DNA of 64,000 bases from Rhizobium sp. Q54 (GTDB lineage: Bacteria; Pseudomonadota; Alphaproteobacteria; Rhizobiales; Xanthobacteraceae): contig CAMDSH010000009.1 of assembly GCA_945907045.1 (NCBI GenBank), positions 30,303-94,302 on the forward strand, given 5' to 3'. Within the stretch, counting starts at the first letter, position 1. Each line of letters starts with the position of its first letter. The notes beneath the pieces are model-generated. The model made no database searches, was not told the DNA's origin, and saw only the letters and a program-made list of their open reading frames with translations. Of this stretch, positions 1-9,430 are shown piece after piece. The position numbers and the translations under genes are program-made.

Positions 1-812
1 GCGTCGATCATCTGCCCTCGACATACAATCGCGAGCAGCAGGCGTTCAGCAAAGGCGAGCCGGATTGGGGCGCTCATCTTGCGGACGATCTCGAACGCAT
101 CGTCACGCTGCACGATGCCTCCACCGTCGCGGCGGTGATCGTCGAGCCGATGGCGGGTTCGACCGGCGTGCTGCCCTCGCCGAAGGGTTACCTGCCGCGG
201 CTGCGCGCGATCTGCGACAAGCACGGCATCCTGTTGATCTTCGATGAAGTCATCACCGGCTTCGGACGTCTTGGGCATGCATTCGCCGCCGAGCGCTACG
301 GCGTCATTCCCGACATGATTTGCTTTGCCAAGGGCATTACATCCGGCAGCGTGCCTATGGGCGGCGTGATCGCGCGCAAGGGAATCTACGACGCCTTCAT
401 GCAGGGCCCCGAGCACGTGGTCGAACTCTTCCACGGCTACACTTATTCTGCGCATCCGCTCGCCTGCGCGGCGGGTCTCGCGACGCTCGATCTCTATCGC
501 GATGAAAATTTGTTCGAGCGCGCGAAGAAACTTGAACCGATATGGGCGGACGCGGCCATGACTCTCAAAGGCCTGCCGAACGTGCTCGACATCCGCTGCG
601 TCGGCCTCACCGCCGGCATCGACCTTGCGTCGAAGCCCGGCGCTGTTGGCAAGCGCGGTTACGACTCGATGGCGCGCGCCTTCCACGAGAACGGCATCAT
701 GATCCGCTCGGTCGGCGACACGCTTGCCGTCACGCCGCCGCTGATCGTGAGCGAAACGCAGATCGGCGAGATTTTCGACAAGCTCGCCACCATCATCCGC
801 GCCGCCGCCTGA
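1..812 (+). CDS. omega-amino acid (beta-alanine)--pyruvate aminotransferase, 3' part
   Basis: Class III PLP-dependent aminotransferase that moves the amino group of beta-alanine or another omega-amino acid to pyruvate. The gene enters the window already open (reading frame from base 3), so the N-terminal part, about 40% of a usual 440-450 residue enzyme, is missing. Visible marks are the PLP-ring aspartate motif IFDEVITGFGRLG and the Schiff-base lysine in CFAKGITSG (codon 330-332), then the ELFHGYTYSAHPLACAA stretch. These segments match, from memory, the omega-amino acid:pyruvate aminotransferase subgroup better than GABA or ornithine aminotransferases. The next gene is convergent, so it gives no operon clue. 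The exact amine donor cannot be told from sequence. Confidence 0.88.
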   Translation, partial: VDHLPSTYNREQQAFSKGEPDWGAHLADDLERIVTLHDASTVAAVIVEPMAGSTGVLPSPKGYLPRLRAICDKHGILLIFDEVITGFGRLGHAFAAERYGVIPDMICFAKGITSGSVPMGGVIARKGIYDAFMQGPEHVVELFHGYTYSAHPLACAAGLATLDLYRDENLFERAKKLEPIWADAAMTLKGLPNVLDIRCVGLTAGIDLASKPGAVGKRGYDSMARAFHENGIMIRSVGDTLAVTPPLIVSETQIGEIFDKLATIIRAAA

Positions 813-815
813 GCG

Positions 816-2324
816 CTAACGCGCCGCGTAATGCGGCACCGGCGGCAAGATCGCCCAGCCGACATTGAGCGTGTTGTCGCCGCGCCGGAACGGCAGCAGG
901 AACGGCGGCTGCACCTGCGCGTTTTCGGCAATCGTGCGGTATTGCGGCGGCAGCACGCGCAGGTCGCCTTCGGTCCACAGCACCAGCGCGCCCTTGGCCT
1001 TGAGCACGGAAAGATCGATCCACGGCGCGCGCTCCGGCTTGCCGTCGATCAGCACGCGCGGGTGCTCGGGTGCGTAGTGCGCGACATTGCCGCCTTCCCA
1101 CATGCTGGAGATCACGTACATCAGCGGACGCCCGGTGGCGGCGCGATAGCGTTGCGATAATTCCTGTCCCAGCGCGCCGCCGGGGAAATGCACCGCGCGG
1201 TAGCGGTGGTCGTAATGCGGCAGCACCGCGTAATTGGCGATGAAGATCGCGCCGAAGCCGACGAACACGATTCCCCAGGTGAGCGCGATGCGCGAGAGCC
1301 GCGCAGCGTCGATGGCCGCGCGCGCGTTCAGCACCAGCCACAGCCCGACGAACAGCCAGAGCGGATAGCCCCACATGGCGATGGCGCCGCGGCCCGAAAG
1401 CGCCGCCAGCACCATCAGCGTGATGAAGGGCCCGAGTGCGAGCAGCCGCACGATGCGCCGGTCATAGGCATTTGCCGCCGCTGCTTTCGTTTTACCCGCG
1501 CGCGGAATGAACATCGGCGCCGCTATCGCCATCGCGGGGAGCATGAAGAACAATTGTCCGATGGCGAATTGCAGCGGATGCCAGAGGTGATCGATGACGC
1601 CGCGCGAGGCCGATGAGCGCGCAGCCGCGTAGCCGAAGGGGAGAAAGTCGTTCTGCACCAGCCAGACAAGATGCGGTGCCATTACGGCGAGCGCGGCGGC
1701 GAGCGCGACATAAGGCCCCGGTGTTTTCAGATTTTTACGCGCTTCGCGGTCGAACAGCAGAAATAGCCCGAGCGGTAGCGCGAGCATCACCACAAAATAT
1801 TTTGCCCACACCGCGCCGCCGATGGCAGCGCCGAGCAGCAGCCAGTGCAGCATGCGCCCGCCACGCAGCGCGCGGTGGAAAGCAAAGCCGGCGAGCGCCC
1901 ATAAGGGAAGCTGGATGACATCGTGATTGAACTTGGCGGCGGTGTAATTGAAATAATGCAGCCCGTCGGCGACCAGCACCGCGATCAGCGCCCCGCGTGC
2001 GCCAACCAGCGGGCGTGCCGTCGCCCAGACCAGCGCCAAAGCCGCGAGCACGGCGACCTGCGCCAGCAGGTAATAGGCGAAGTCGAGGCCGATCAGCCGG
2101 TAGACGATCTCCACCAGCCACCAGGGCAGCGGCGGCAGCTTGTCGTAGCCGAGCTGCCATTCTCGGCCATAGGTCAGCGCCTCGATCAGGTCGAGTGGCA
2201 GGTTCGGATAAAGCACCGCGGGCAGGGCCGTCCACAGCGCCGCATGCAGCAACGCGAAAACCGCGAAGGCGGCTGCCGGGCGCTGCTCGACAGAGTTAAA
2301 GAGGGGAGCTTTTGCCTGCGCCAT
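816..2324 (-). CDS. GT39-family membrane glycosyltransferase
   Basis: Predicted integral inner-membrane glycosyltransferase of the ArnT/PMT type (GT39), which would transfer a sugar from a polyprenyl-phosphate donor to an envelope acceptor. The first periplasmic loop carries the acidic motif NLPLDLIEALTYGREW followed by KLPPLPWW, in the position of the catalytic loop of the family, and about ten hydrophobic segments follow. The chosen start (ATG at 2324, MAQAKAPLF) places the first membrane segment about 20 residues in. In-frame ATGs at 2381 and 2402 would add 19 or 26 residues, but that stretch overlaps a perfect hairpin and has no good ribosome binding site. Acceptor and donor are unknown, and no other glycan gene is adjacent. 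Confidence 0.75.
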   Translation of the reverse strand: MAQAKAPLFNSVEQRPAAAFAVFALLHAALWTALPAVLYPNLPLDLIEALTYGREWQLGYDKLPPLPWWLVEIVYRLIGLDFAYYLLAQVAVLAALALVWATARPLVGARGALIAVLVADGLHYFNYTAAKFNHDVIQLPLWALAGFAFHRALRGGRMLHWLLLGAAIGGAVWAKYFVVMLALPLGLFLLFDREARKNLKTPGPYVALAAALAVMAPHLVWLVQNDFLPFGYAAARSSASRGVIDHLWHPLQFAIGQLFFMLPAMAIAAPMFIPRAGKTKAAAANAYDRRIVRLLALGPFITLMVLAALSGRGAIAMWGYPLWLFVGLWLVLNARAAIDAARLSRIALTWGIVFVGFGAIFIANYAVLPHYDHRYRAVHFPGGALGQELSQRYRAATGRPLMYVISSMWEGGNVAHYAPEHPRVLIDGKPERAPWIDLSVLKAKGALVLWTEGDLRVLPPQYRTIAENAQVQPPFLLPFRRGDNTLNVGWAILPPVPHYAAR

Positions 2325-2370
2325 CCAGAGGTTCCAAAAGGCCCGAAGTTCCTGCGAATAAGGGCCTGCT

Positions 2371-2387
2371 CCCGTTACCATAACGGG
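2371..2387. repeat. perfect 7-bp hairpin upstream of the GT39 gene
   Basis: CCCGTTA-cca-TAACGGG is a perfect inverted repeat. It lies in the leader of the GT39 gene if that starts at 2324, and about 95 bp before the EAL gene on the other strand. It could be an operator or a leader hairpin; nothing identifies the binding factor. Confidence 0.4.
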
Positions 2388-2481
2388 ACTTCGAGGTTGC
2401 ATGGGCCTGCCGGCTCATGAACATTGTACCCCGGCACCGCGAATCACCGCCACCTGCGGGTGCGGCCAGCCGGCAGGGATA

Positions 2482-3867
2482 ATGTCCATGCGACGCATCA
2501 GTGCCATGTTCATCGCTTTCTGCATGGTGCTCATTTCGGGCTCGGTCGGCGCCGTGCTCTATCTCGCCTTTGGACTGAACGGCGCGTCATCCGCCATCGC
2601 GGCGCTCGCGCTGCTCACCAGCCTCGCGCTTTACAACACCGTCACGGCCCGCGTGCACGACCGCACCGACGTCGGCGACCAGATCGCGGATTTATCGCGC
2701 GGCACCGCCGACCTCGCCCGCCAGGTGGCCGAGATCGCCCGGCGGCTCAATGCGCTGGAGAGCCGCGTCGAGGGCAGCGCCGCCAAGCCGCGCGCCGCCG
2801 ATCCGCTCACCACCGAAATGAGCGAGCTTGGCGAACTGGTGCGGCAATTGGCCGAGACCGTCGCCGCGCACGAGAACGAATTACGCAATCCGCGTAGCCC
2901 ATCGCCCGCAGCTTCGCCCAGCCCGCAACCGGCCGACGCCGCGCTCACCGCCGACCGCGGCGATATCGGCGCGCCGGATCCGAAATTCTTCATCTCCGGG
3001 ACGGGGCGCTTCCGCGGCATGAGCCGCGACAACATCATCGCCACCATCAGCAGCGCGGTGGAGGCCAACCGCATCGATCTTTATTTGCAGCCGATCGTGA
3101 CGCTGCCGCAGCGCAAGGTGCGCTACTACGAGGCGATGTCGCGGCTTCGCACCTCCGATGGCGACGTGGTGCCGGCAGACGATTTCCTCAGCCATGCCGA
3201 GAGCGGCGGCATGATGCCGAAGATCGACAATCTTCTGCTGTTCCGCTGCGTGCAGGTCGTGCGCCGGTTGCTGCTGAAGAACCGCGACGTCGGCCTGTTC
3301 TGCAACATCAGCGTGACGACGCTGTCCGATCCGACTTTCTTCCAGCAGTTCCTCGAATTCATGGAAGCCAACCGGGTGCTGGCGCCCGCGATGCTGTTCG
3401 AATTCAAGCAGAGCGCGTTCCGCGATTTCGGTGCCATCGAGAACGAGAGCCTTGCGGCGCTCGCCGAGCGCGGCTTCCGCTTCTCCATGGATCATGTCAC
3501 CGACCTGCACATGGAGCCGAAGGACCTGGCCGAGCGCGGCTTCCGCTTCATCAAGGTGCCGGCCAAGTTGCTGCTCAACCGCACCAGCGGCGCGCATAGC
3601 GACATTCACCCGGCGGACCTCTCCGACCTGCTGGCGCGCTCCAATATCGACCTCATCGCCGAGCGTATCGAGAGCGAGAGCGCGGTGATCGACCTGCTCG
3701 ATTACGACGTGAAATTCGGCCAGGGCTTCCTGTTCTCGCCGCCGCGCCCCGTCCGTGCGGAGGCTCTGGGCGGCGACGCGGCTGAGCCGGGCAAGACTGA
3801 AGCAGGCAAGTCCGACAAGGACGCTTCATTGCGCGACCTCATTCCCGAAGCCACGCCCGCCGAGTGA
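2482..3867 (+). CDS. membrane protein with degenerate EAL (c-di-GMP phosphodiesterase-like) domain
   Basis: A 461-residue protein: two hydrophobic segments at about residues 5-27 and 30-47, a coiled-coil-like stretch at about 60-120, a Pro/Ala-rich linker, then an EAL domain from about 190 to 430. Active EAL enzymes hydrolyse cyclic di-GMP, but the catalytic motifs here are eroded. EAL reads EAM (YYEAMSRLR), the LEITE-type motif reads FEFKQ, the DDFG metal motif reads MDHV, and the K-x-D region reads KVP. AERIE and FGQGFLF remain. A binding or scaffolding role is therefore likelier than catalysis. The start at 2482 is preceded by CAGGGA; an upstream in-frame ATG at 2401 would put a non-hydrophobic tail before the membrane segments. 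The gene is flanked by unrelated genes. Confidence 0.8.
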   Translation: MSMRRISAMFIAFCMVLISGSVGAVLYLAFGLNGASSAIAALALLTSLALYNTVTARVHDRTDVGDQIADLSRGTADLARQVAEIARRLNALESRVEGSAAKPRAADPLTTEMSELGELVRQLAETVAAHENELRNPRSPSPAASPSPQPADAALTADRGDIGAPDPKFFISGTGRFRGMSRDNIIATISSAVEANRIDLYLQPIVTLPQRKVRYYEAMSRLRTSDGDVVPADDFLSHAESGGMMPKIDNLLLFRCVQVVRRLLLKNRDVGLFCNISVTTLSDPTFFQQFLEFMEANRVLAPAMLFEFKQSAFRDFGAIENESLAALAERGFRFSMDHVTDLHMEPKDLAERGFRFIKVPAKLLLNRTSGAHSDIHPADLSDLLARSNIDLIAERIESESAVIDLLDYDVKFGQGFLFSPPRPVRAEALGGDAAEPGKTEAGKSDKDASLRDLIPEATPAE

Positions 3868-3904
3868 TTTGCGCGCCAGGCGGCGGCGGTGCTAGCCGTT
3901 CCCC

Positions 3905-4774
3905 ATGAGTTCTCCCGTGCCCGTTTTCACCGACCGTTTTTCCGCGCTCGCGCCGCATTACGACGTGGTGCTCTCGGACGTGTGGGGCGTCGTGCACAAC
4001 GGCGTGACGGCGTTTCCCGAGGCCTGCGATGCGCTGGCGCGCTTTCGCGCCGGCGGTGGCAGCGTGATCCTCATCACCAACGCGCCGCGTCCGGGCGAGG
4101 CTGTGCTGCGCCAGATCGCCCGCATCGGCGTGCCGCCGGAAACCTATGACGGCATCGTCTCGTCCGGCGACATCACCTGCGCGGAAATGCGCGAGCGGCC
4201 GGGCCAAAGCGTCTTCCATCTCGGCCCCGAGCGCGACAAGTCGATCTTCAATGGGCTGAACGCGAAATTCGCTCCGCTGGAGAGCGCGGATTACGTGGTC
4301 TGCACGGGTTTGGATGACGACGAGACGGAAACGCCGGAGGATTACCGCGCGCGGCTGGAACTCATGCTCGCGCGCAAGCTGTTCATGATCTGCGGCAATC
4401 CCGACATCGTGGTCGAGCGCGGCGACAAATTGGTTTATTGCGCGGGCGCAATCGCGGATTTGTACGTCACCATGGGTGGCGAGGTGCTTTACGCCGGCAA
4501 GCCGCACAAGCCGGTTTACGATCAGGCGCTTGCCAAAGCCGCCGCGCTGCGCGGAAAATCAACCGTGCCCGCCCGCGTGCTGGCGATCGGCGATTCCGTG
4601 CGCACCGACATGACCGGCGCGCACGCGTTCGGGATCGATTTCTTGTTCGTGACCTCGGGCATTCACGCCGAGGAACTGGGCAACCGCGAAAATCCGGATG
4701 CCACGGCGCTGCGCGCGATTTTAGCCGCAGCCGGTTCCGCCCCGAAAGGCGTTACGCGTCGACTACGGTGGTAG
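3905..4774 (+). CDS. HAD-superfamily class IIA hydrolase (TIGR01459-like)
   Basis: A 289-residue HAD phosphatase of class IIA, the group of NagD and 4-nitrophenylphosphatase-like enzymes. Motif I is SDVWGVVHNG, with tryptophan where most HADs have the second aspartate, as I recall for the TIGR01459 group. Motif II is the threonine of LITNAPR, motif III the lysine of AGKPHKPVY, and motif IV GDSVRTDMTGA. The substrate is probably a small sugar phosphate or nucleotide but cannot be read from sequence. The last 23 bases overlap tail to tail with cheY. The upstream EAL gene ends 37 bases before, so co-transcription is possible. Confidence 0.85.
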   Translation: MSSPVPVFTDRFSALAPHYDVVLSDVWGVVHNGVTAFPEACDALARFRAGGGSVILITNAPRPGEAVLRQIARIGVPPETYDGIVSSGDITCAEMRERPGQSVFHLGPERDKSIFNGLNAKFAPLESADYVVCTGLDDDETETPEDYRARLELMLARKLFMICGNPDIVVERGDKLVYCAGAIADLYVTMGGEVLYAGKPHKPVYDQALAKAAALRGKSTVPARVLAIGDSVRTDMTGAHAFGIDFLFVTSGIHAEELGNRENPDATALRAILAAAGSAPKGVTRRLRW

Positions 4775-5165
4775 CCGCGGCCGGTTCGCCGAACACCGCT
4801 TCGATCTTGCTCTGCAGCGTCTGCGCGTTAAACGGCTTGACGATGTAATTCGACACGCCCGCCTTCTTCGCCGCGATCACGTTCTCGGTCTTGGATTCGG
4901 CGGTGACCATGATGAAGGGGATTTCGGACAGCTTGGGATCGGCGCGCACTTCCTTGAGCAGGTCGAAGCCGGTCATCGGCTCCATGTTCCAGTCGGAAAT
5001 CACCAGACCGAATTCATGCTCATGCATCTTGGCGAGCGCGGCCTTGCCGTCGGCGGCATCGTGGATGTCCGCGAAGCCGAGCTGCTTGAGGAGATTTCGG
5101 ATGATGCGGATCATCGTGGTGTAATCGTCGACCACGAGAACCTTCATCGACGTATCAATGGGCAT
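4752..5165 (-). CDS. cheY: single-domain response regulator, CheY type
   Basis: A 137-residue stand-alone receiver domain. The acidic pocket is D13/D14 (VVDDYTT), the phospho-acceptor is D58 (VISDWNM), and the switch residues T88 (VTAES) and K110 (VKPF) are all present, so it should be phosphorylated normally. The DWNMEPMTG signature is of the alphaproteobacterial CheY kind. No output domain follows, so it should act by protein-protein contact, at the flagellar motor or in a phosphorelay. The start at 5165 is supported by GAGGTG about eight bases upstream. No chemotaxis genes are adjacent, which leaves the cognate kinase open. Confidence 0.88.
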   Translation of the reverse strand: MPIDTSMKVLVVDDYTTMIRIIRNLLKQLGFADIHDAADGKAALAKMHEHEFGLVISDWNMEPMTGFDLLKEVRADPKLSEIPFIMVTAESKTENVIAAKKAGVSNYIVKPFNAQTLQSKIEAVFGEPAAATTVVDA

Positions 5166-5251
5166 GACTCGTTCACCTCAAGCGGATTGCCGGAAAAGTG
5201 GGCGGAAACTAGCAATGGCTATTGAACATCCGGTTAATCGGGTTCCTCGCG

Positions 5252-5267
5252 TTAACGCGGCGCTAAC
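5252..5267. promoter_or_regulatory. candidate CtrA-type box between cheY and ribF
   Basis: TTAA-N7-CTAAC is a one-mismatch fit to the CtrA consensus TTAA-N7-TTAAC. It sits in the 182-bp divergent spacer, about 90 bp upstream of both cheY and ribF. CtrA controls motility and cell-cycle genes in many alphaproteobacteria, which makes cheY the more plausible target. Position and sequence are seen; binding is inferred. Confidence 0.35.
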
Positions 5268-5347
5268 CATCGTGGGCCGCTTGACGCGCGCAGCCCAACG
5301 ACGCAGTTTCGGGCCATTCATAATGCTTATTCGCCCTTTCCAGCCCC

Positions 5348-6343
5348 ATGAGCGACCGCCCGATGCCGGCGAATAAATTTACCGTCGCGCGCGACGGCGC
5401 CGCCGGAATTGGCGCTCTTGAAGGTGCGGTGGTCGCCATCGGCAATTTCGACGGGGTGCATCGCGGCCACCGGGCGGTGATCGCGGCGGCGCTCAAGCGC
5501 GCCCGCGCGCTGGGGAAGCCCGCGGCGGCGCTTACATTTGAGCCGCATCCGCGCGCGTTTTTCCAGCCGCAGGTGCCGCTGTTTCGCCTCTCCGGCGAGC
5601 GCGCCAAGCTGCGCCTGCTTGCAGGCACCGAACTCGACGGCGCCATCGTGATGAATTTTGACGCTGCGCTCGCCGGCACCACGGCGGAAGATTTCGTTGT
5701 GCGTATCCTGCGCGAGCGTTTCAAAATCAGCGGCGCGGCCATCGGCTTCGATTTCCATTTCGGCAAGAGCCGTCTCGGTTCGCCCGCGTTCCTCGCCGCC
5801 GAGGGCGCGCGGCTGGGATTTTCAGTCGACATCGTGCCGCCGCTGGAGGACGAGGGCCGCCCCGTTTCGTCCGGCGTCATCCGCACGGCGCTCTCTGCGG
5901 GCCGCGTGGTGGAAGCGGCTGAACTCTTGGGCGCGCCCTGGTTCGTCTCCGGCGAGGTGATCCACGGCGAGAAGCGCGGCCGCGAGCTTGGCTATCCGAC
6001 GCTGAACCTGAAGCTGGATGAGGCTTGCGGCCTCAAGCACGGCATTTACGCGGTGCGCGCCGGCATCGGCGCGAAGCGGCATGATGGCGTGGCGAGTTTC
6101 GGACGGCGGCCGACCTTCGATAACGGCGCGCCGCTGCTCGAAGTGTTCCTGTTCGATTTCGACGGCGACCTTTACGGGCAGCAAATCGACGTCGCCTTCA
6201 TCGGCTGGATCCGCCACGAGATGCGCTTCGACAGCATCGGCGATCTCAAGCGCCACATGGACGAGGACAGCGTCCACGCCCGCGCCGCGCTGGCGCGCTC
6301 GCCCGGCGCGTTTCCGGAGCTGGGGACGGCCGGGAGCGCCTGA
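5348..6343 (+). CDS. ribF: bifunctional riboflavin kinase / FAD synthetase
   Basis: RibF phosphorylates riboflavin to FMN and adenylylates FMN to FAD in the cytoplasm. The N-terminal nucleotidyltransferase half has [10 protein letters not shown], with the HxGH-like nucleotide site, and [12 protein letters not shown]. The C-terminal flavokinase half has [16 protein letters not shown], and SFGRRPTF in the phosphate-binding region. Length (331 residues) is normal for the fused enzyme. It is the first gene of a same-strand run with ileS, lspA and the M16 pair; the ribF-ileS-lspA order is widespread in proteobacteria. An alternative start five codons in (ATG 5363) is possible. Confidence 0.95.
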   Translation: MSDRPMPANKFTVARDGAAGIGALEGAVVAIGNFDGVHRGHRAVIAAALKRARALGKPAAALTFEPHPRAFFQPQVPLFRLSGERAKLRLLAGTELDGAIVMNFDAALAGTTAEDFVVRILRERFKISGAAIGFDFHFGKSRLGSPAFLAAEGARLGFSVDIVPPLEDEGRPVSSGVIRTALSAGRVVEAAELLGAPWFVSGEVIHGEKRGRELGYPTLNLKLDEACGLKHGIYAVRAGIGAKRHDGVASFGRRPTFDNGAPLLEVFLFDFDGDLYGQQIDVAFIGWIRHEMRFDSIGDLKRHMDEDSVHARAALARSPGAFPELGTAGSA

Positions 6344-6405
6344 AAAGGCAGCCTTTGCGGGCGCTCTACCGCCTGCTACTAAGCCCGCCAGAACTCAAGG
6401 TCAGC

Positions 6406-9400
6406 ATGAGCAAGCCCGACAAACCCGAGCGCGACTATTCCGAGACGCTGTTCCTGCCGCAGACGGAATTCCCGATGCGCGCCGGGCTCCCGCAAAAGGA
6501 GCCGGAACTGCTCGCGCGCTGGGAGAAGGCCGGGCTTTACGCGCAGCTGCGCGCGGCGGGCCGCGGCCGCGAGAAATTTGTGCTGCACGACGGCCCGCCT
6601 TACGCCAACGGCAACATCCACATCGGTCACGCGCTTAATAAAATCCTTAAGGACGTGGTGACGCGCAGCCAGCAGATGCTCGGCTACGATTCCAATTACG
6701 TGCCGGGCTGGGACTGCCACGGCCTCCCGATCGAATGGAAGATCGAGGAGGAATACCGCGCCAAGGGCAAGAACAAGGACGCGGTGCCGGTGGTGGAATT
6801 CCGCCAGGAGTGCCGCGCCTTCGCGCAGAAGTGGATCGGCATACAGCGCGAGGAATTCAAGCGGCTCGGCGTCGAGGGCGACTGGGAAAATTATTATTCG
6901 ACGATGGCCAATGCCGCCGAGGCGCAGATCGCGCGCGAGCTGATGAAATTCGCGCACAACGGAACGCTCTATCGCGGCTCGAAGCCGGTGATGTGGAGCG
7001 TGGTTGAGAAGACGGCGCTGGCGGAAGCCGAGGTCGAGTACGAGGATTATACGAGCGATACGGTGTGGGTGAAGTTTCCGGTAAGGATGACCGATCCGCC
7101 TGCTGGCTATGCTGCGGATAGAGAAAAAAATAAAAAATCCGATGAAATGCTTTCCAAAGCATCGATTGTCATTTGGACAACCACGCCTTGGACGATTCCA
7201 GGCAATCGCGCGATCAGCTTCTCGCCCAAAATCGAATACGGCCTCTACAAGATAACCGACGCTCCTGCTGACAATTGGGCAAAGGTTGGCGATCTGTTGG
7301 TGCTTGCCGACAAGCTGGCTGCGGATGTTTTCAAACAGGCGCGTGTTGCCGCTTCTGAAAAAATGCGGGTTATCAGTGCAGATGAACTCACTGGATTGGT
7401 TTGTGTGCACCCATTCAAGGCCAAGGGTGGTTACGACTTTGCTGTGCCGCTTCTCGCCGGCGAGCACGTTACCGACGACGCGGGCACCGGCTTCGTCCAC
7501 ACCGCGCCGGGACACGGCCGTGAGGATTTTGAAGTCTGGACCGCGAACGCACGCGCGCTTGAAGCGCGCGGGATCAATTCAACAATTCCCTACACCGTTG
7601 ATGAGAATGGCGCGTTCACCGATCAGGCCCCCGGTTTCACTGGCAAGCGCGTCATCAACGATAAGGGTGAGAAGGGCGACGCCAACGAAGCGGTAATCAA
7701 AGCGCTCACCGAAGCGGGCAACATCATCGCGCGTAGTCGGCTCAAACATCAGTATCCGCATTCGTGGCGCTCGAAGAAGCCGGTCATCTTCCGCAACACG
7801 CCGCAGTGGTTCATTGCGATGGATAAGGACATCGCCACGAAAGGCGACACGCTGCGTCACCGCGCGCTGGAAGCGATCAAGGTCACGCGCTGGGTGCCCG
7901 CCGCCGGCGAGAACCGCATCACCGGCATGATCGCGGGCCGCCCCGACTGGGTGATCTCGCGCCAGCGCGCCTGGGGCGTGCCGATCACCGTGTTCGTGCG
8001 CGAGAAGGGCGACGGCTCGGCGGAGATTTTGCAGGACGAGCAAGTGAACAAGCGCATCGCCGATGTCTTCGAGCAGGAAGGCTCCGATGCCTGGTATAAA
8101 GAAGGCGCGCGCGAGCGTTTCTTGGGGAGCCTCGCCAACGAAGCGTGGAAGAAAGTCGACGACATCTGCGATGTCTGGTTCGACTCCGGCTCCACGCACG
8201 CCTTCGTGCTGGAAGACCCGAAGAATTTTCCCTCGCTCGCCGGTATCAAGCGCAAGATGGATGGCGGCAAAGACACTGTGATGTATCTCGAGGGCTCGGA
8301 CCAGCATCGCGGCTGGTTTCATTCTTCGCTCTTGGAGAGCTGCGGGACGCGCGGGCGCGCGCCCTACGACGTGGTGCTCACGCACGGCTTCGTGCTCGAC
8401 GAGGGCGGACGCAAGATGTCGAAGTCGCTCGGCAATGTCACCGCGCCGCAGGATGTCATCAAGCAATCGGGCGCCGATATTTTGCGCATGTGGGTGTGCG
8501 CATCGGATTACGCAGACGATCTGCGCATCGGGCCGGAGATTTTGAAGACCACGGTCGAGACGTATCGCAAGCTGCGCAACACCGTGCGCTGGATGCTCGG
8601 CTCACTCGCGCATTTTCACGACGAGGACCGCGTCAAGTTCGAGCAGATGCCGGAACTCGAAAGATTGATGCTGCACCGGCTGGTGGAACTGGATGAACTT
8701 GTGCGCAAGGCTTACGCCGAGTTCGACTACAAGCGCATCTTCGCGGCACTGGCGACGTTCATGACCAGCGATCTGTCGGCGTTCTATTTCGACATCCGCA
8801 AGGACACGCTCTATTGCGATCCGATCTCTTCCGTTGCGCGCAAGGCGGCCCTCACCGCCATCGATCATCTGTTCCGCTGCACGGTGACTTGGGCAGCGCC
8901 GATGCTGTGCTTCACGGCGGAAGAGAGCTGGCTCTCGCGCTTCGGCGATGGCGCGCCGTCCGTGCATCTGCAGCCGTTCCCAGAAGTGCCGGCGGCATGG
9001 CACGATGAGGCGCTCGCGGAGAAGTGGCGCAAAATTCGCACCGTTCGCCGCGTCGTCACCGGCGCGCTGGAGATCGAGCGCGCGAACAAGAAGATCGGTT
9101 CGTCGCTGGAAGCGCATCCCATCGTGCATGTGACCAACGAGGAATTGTTCGAGGCGGTGATCGATGTCGATCTCGCGGAAATTTGCATCACGTCCGCCGC
9201 GACGCTGGTGCGCGACGAAGGCCCGGCGGGTGCTTTCCGTCTCGACGATGTGAAGGGCGTCGCGGTCGTGACCAACGAGGCGCAAGGCACCAAATGCGAG
9301 CGCTCGTGGAAGATCCTGCCCACAGTCGGGAGCGATCCGAAATATCCCGGCGTATCGCCGCGCGATGCCAAAGCGCTGCGCGAGTGGGAAGCGTTCCGCA

Positions 9401-9414
9401 AGGCGGCGGGGTAA
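6406..9414 (+). CDS. ileS: isoleucyl-tRNA synthetase
   Basis: Class I synthetase charging tRNA-Ile. It has HIGH at residues 72-75 ([11 protein letters not shown]), the editing-domain signature [11 protein letters not shown] in the CP1 insertion, and KMSKS at about residues 670-674 ([11 protein letters not shown]). At 1002 residues it is slightly longer than the E. coli enzyme. The C-terminal zinc-finger region is present only as a relic: KCERSWK keeps the first cysteine, and the other zinc cysteines are replaced, which I recall as common in alphaproteobacteria. The start at 6406 follows AAGGTC; an in-frame start at 6355 lies just after the ribF stop. Bases about 7080-7440, covering much of the editing domain, are markedly poorer in GC than the rest of the gene. 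Confidence 0.97.
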   Translation: MSKPDKPERDYSETLFLPQTEFPMRAGLPQKEPELLARWEKAGLYAQLRAAGRGREKFVLHDGPPYANGNIHIGHALNKILKDVVTRSQQMLGYDSNYVPGWDCHGLPIEWKIEEEYRAKGKNKDAVPVVEFRQECRAFAQKWIGIQREEFKRLGVEGDWENYYSTMANAAEAQIARELMKFAHNGTLYRGSKPVMWSVVEKTALAEAEVEYEDYTSDTVWVKFPVRMTDPPAGYAADREKNKKSDEMLSKASIVIWTTTPWTIPGNRAISFSPKIEYGLYKITDAPADNWAKVGDLLVLADKLAADVFKQARVAASEKMRVISADELTGLVCVHPFKAKGGYDFAVPLLAGEHVTDDAGTGFVHTAPGHGREDFEVWTANARALEARGINSTIPYTVDENGAFTDQAPGFTGKRVINDKGEKGDANEAVIKALTEAGNIIARSRLKHQYPHSWRSKKPVIFRNTPQWFIAMDKDIATKGDTLRHRALEAIKVTRWVPAAGENRITGMIAGRPDWVISRQRAWGVPITVFVREKGDGSAEILQDEQVNKRIADVFEQEGSDAWYKEGARERFLGSLANEAWKKVDDICDVWFDSGSTHAFVLEDPKNFPSLAGIKRKMDGGKDTVMYLEGSDQHRGWFHSSLLESCGTRGRAPYDVVLTHGFVLDEGGRKMSKSLGNVTAPQDVIKQSGADILRMWVCASDYADDLRIGPEILKTTVETYRKLRNTVRWMLGSLAHFHDEDRVKFEQMPELERLMLHRLVELDELVRKAYAEFDYKRIFAALATFMTSDLSAFYFDIRKDTLYCDPISSVARKAALTAIDHLFRCTVTWAAPMLCFTAEESWLSRFGDGAPSVHLQPFPEVPAAWHDEALAEKWRKIRTVRRVVTGALEIERANKKIGSSLEAHPIVHVTNEELFEAVIDVDLAEICITSAATLVRDEGPAGAFRLDDVKGVAVVTNEAQGTKCERSWKILPTVGSDPKYPGVSPRDAKALREWEAFRKAAG

Positions 9415-9430
9415 GCCGGTGCTCGCACCG

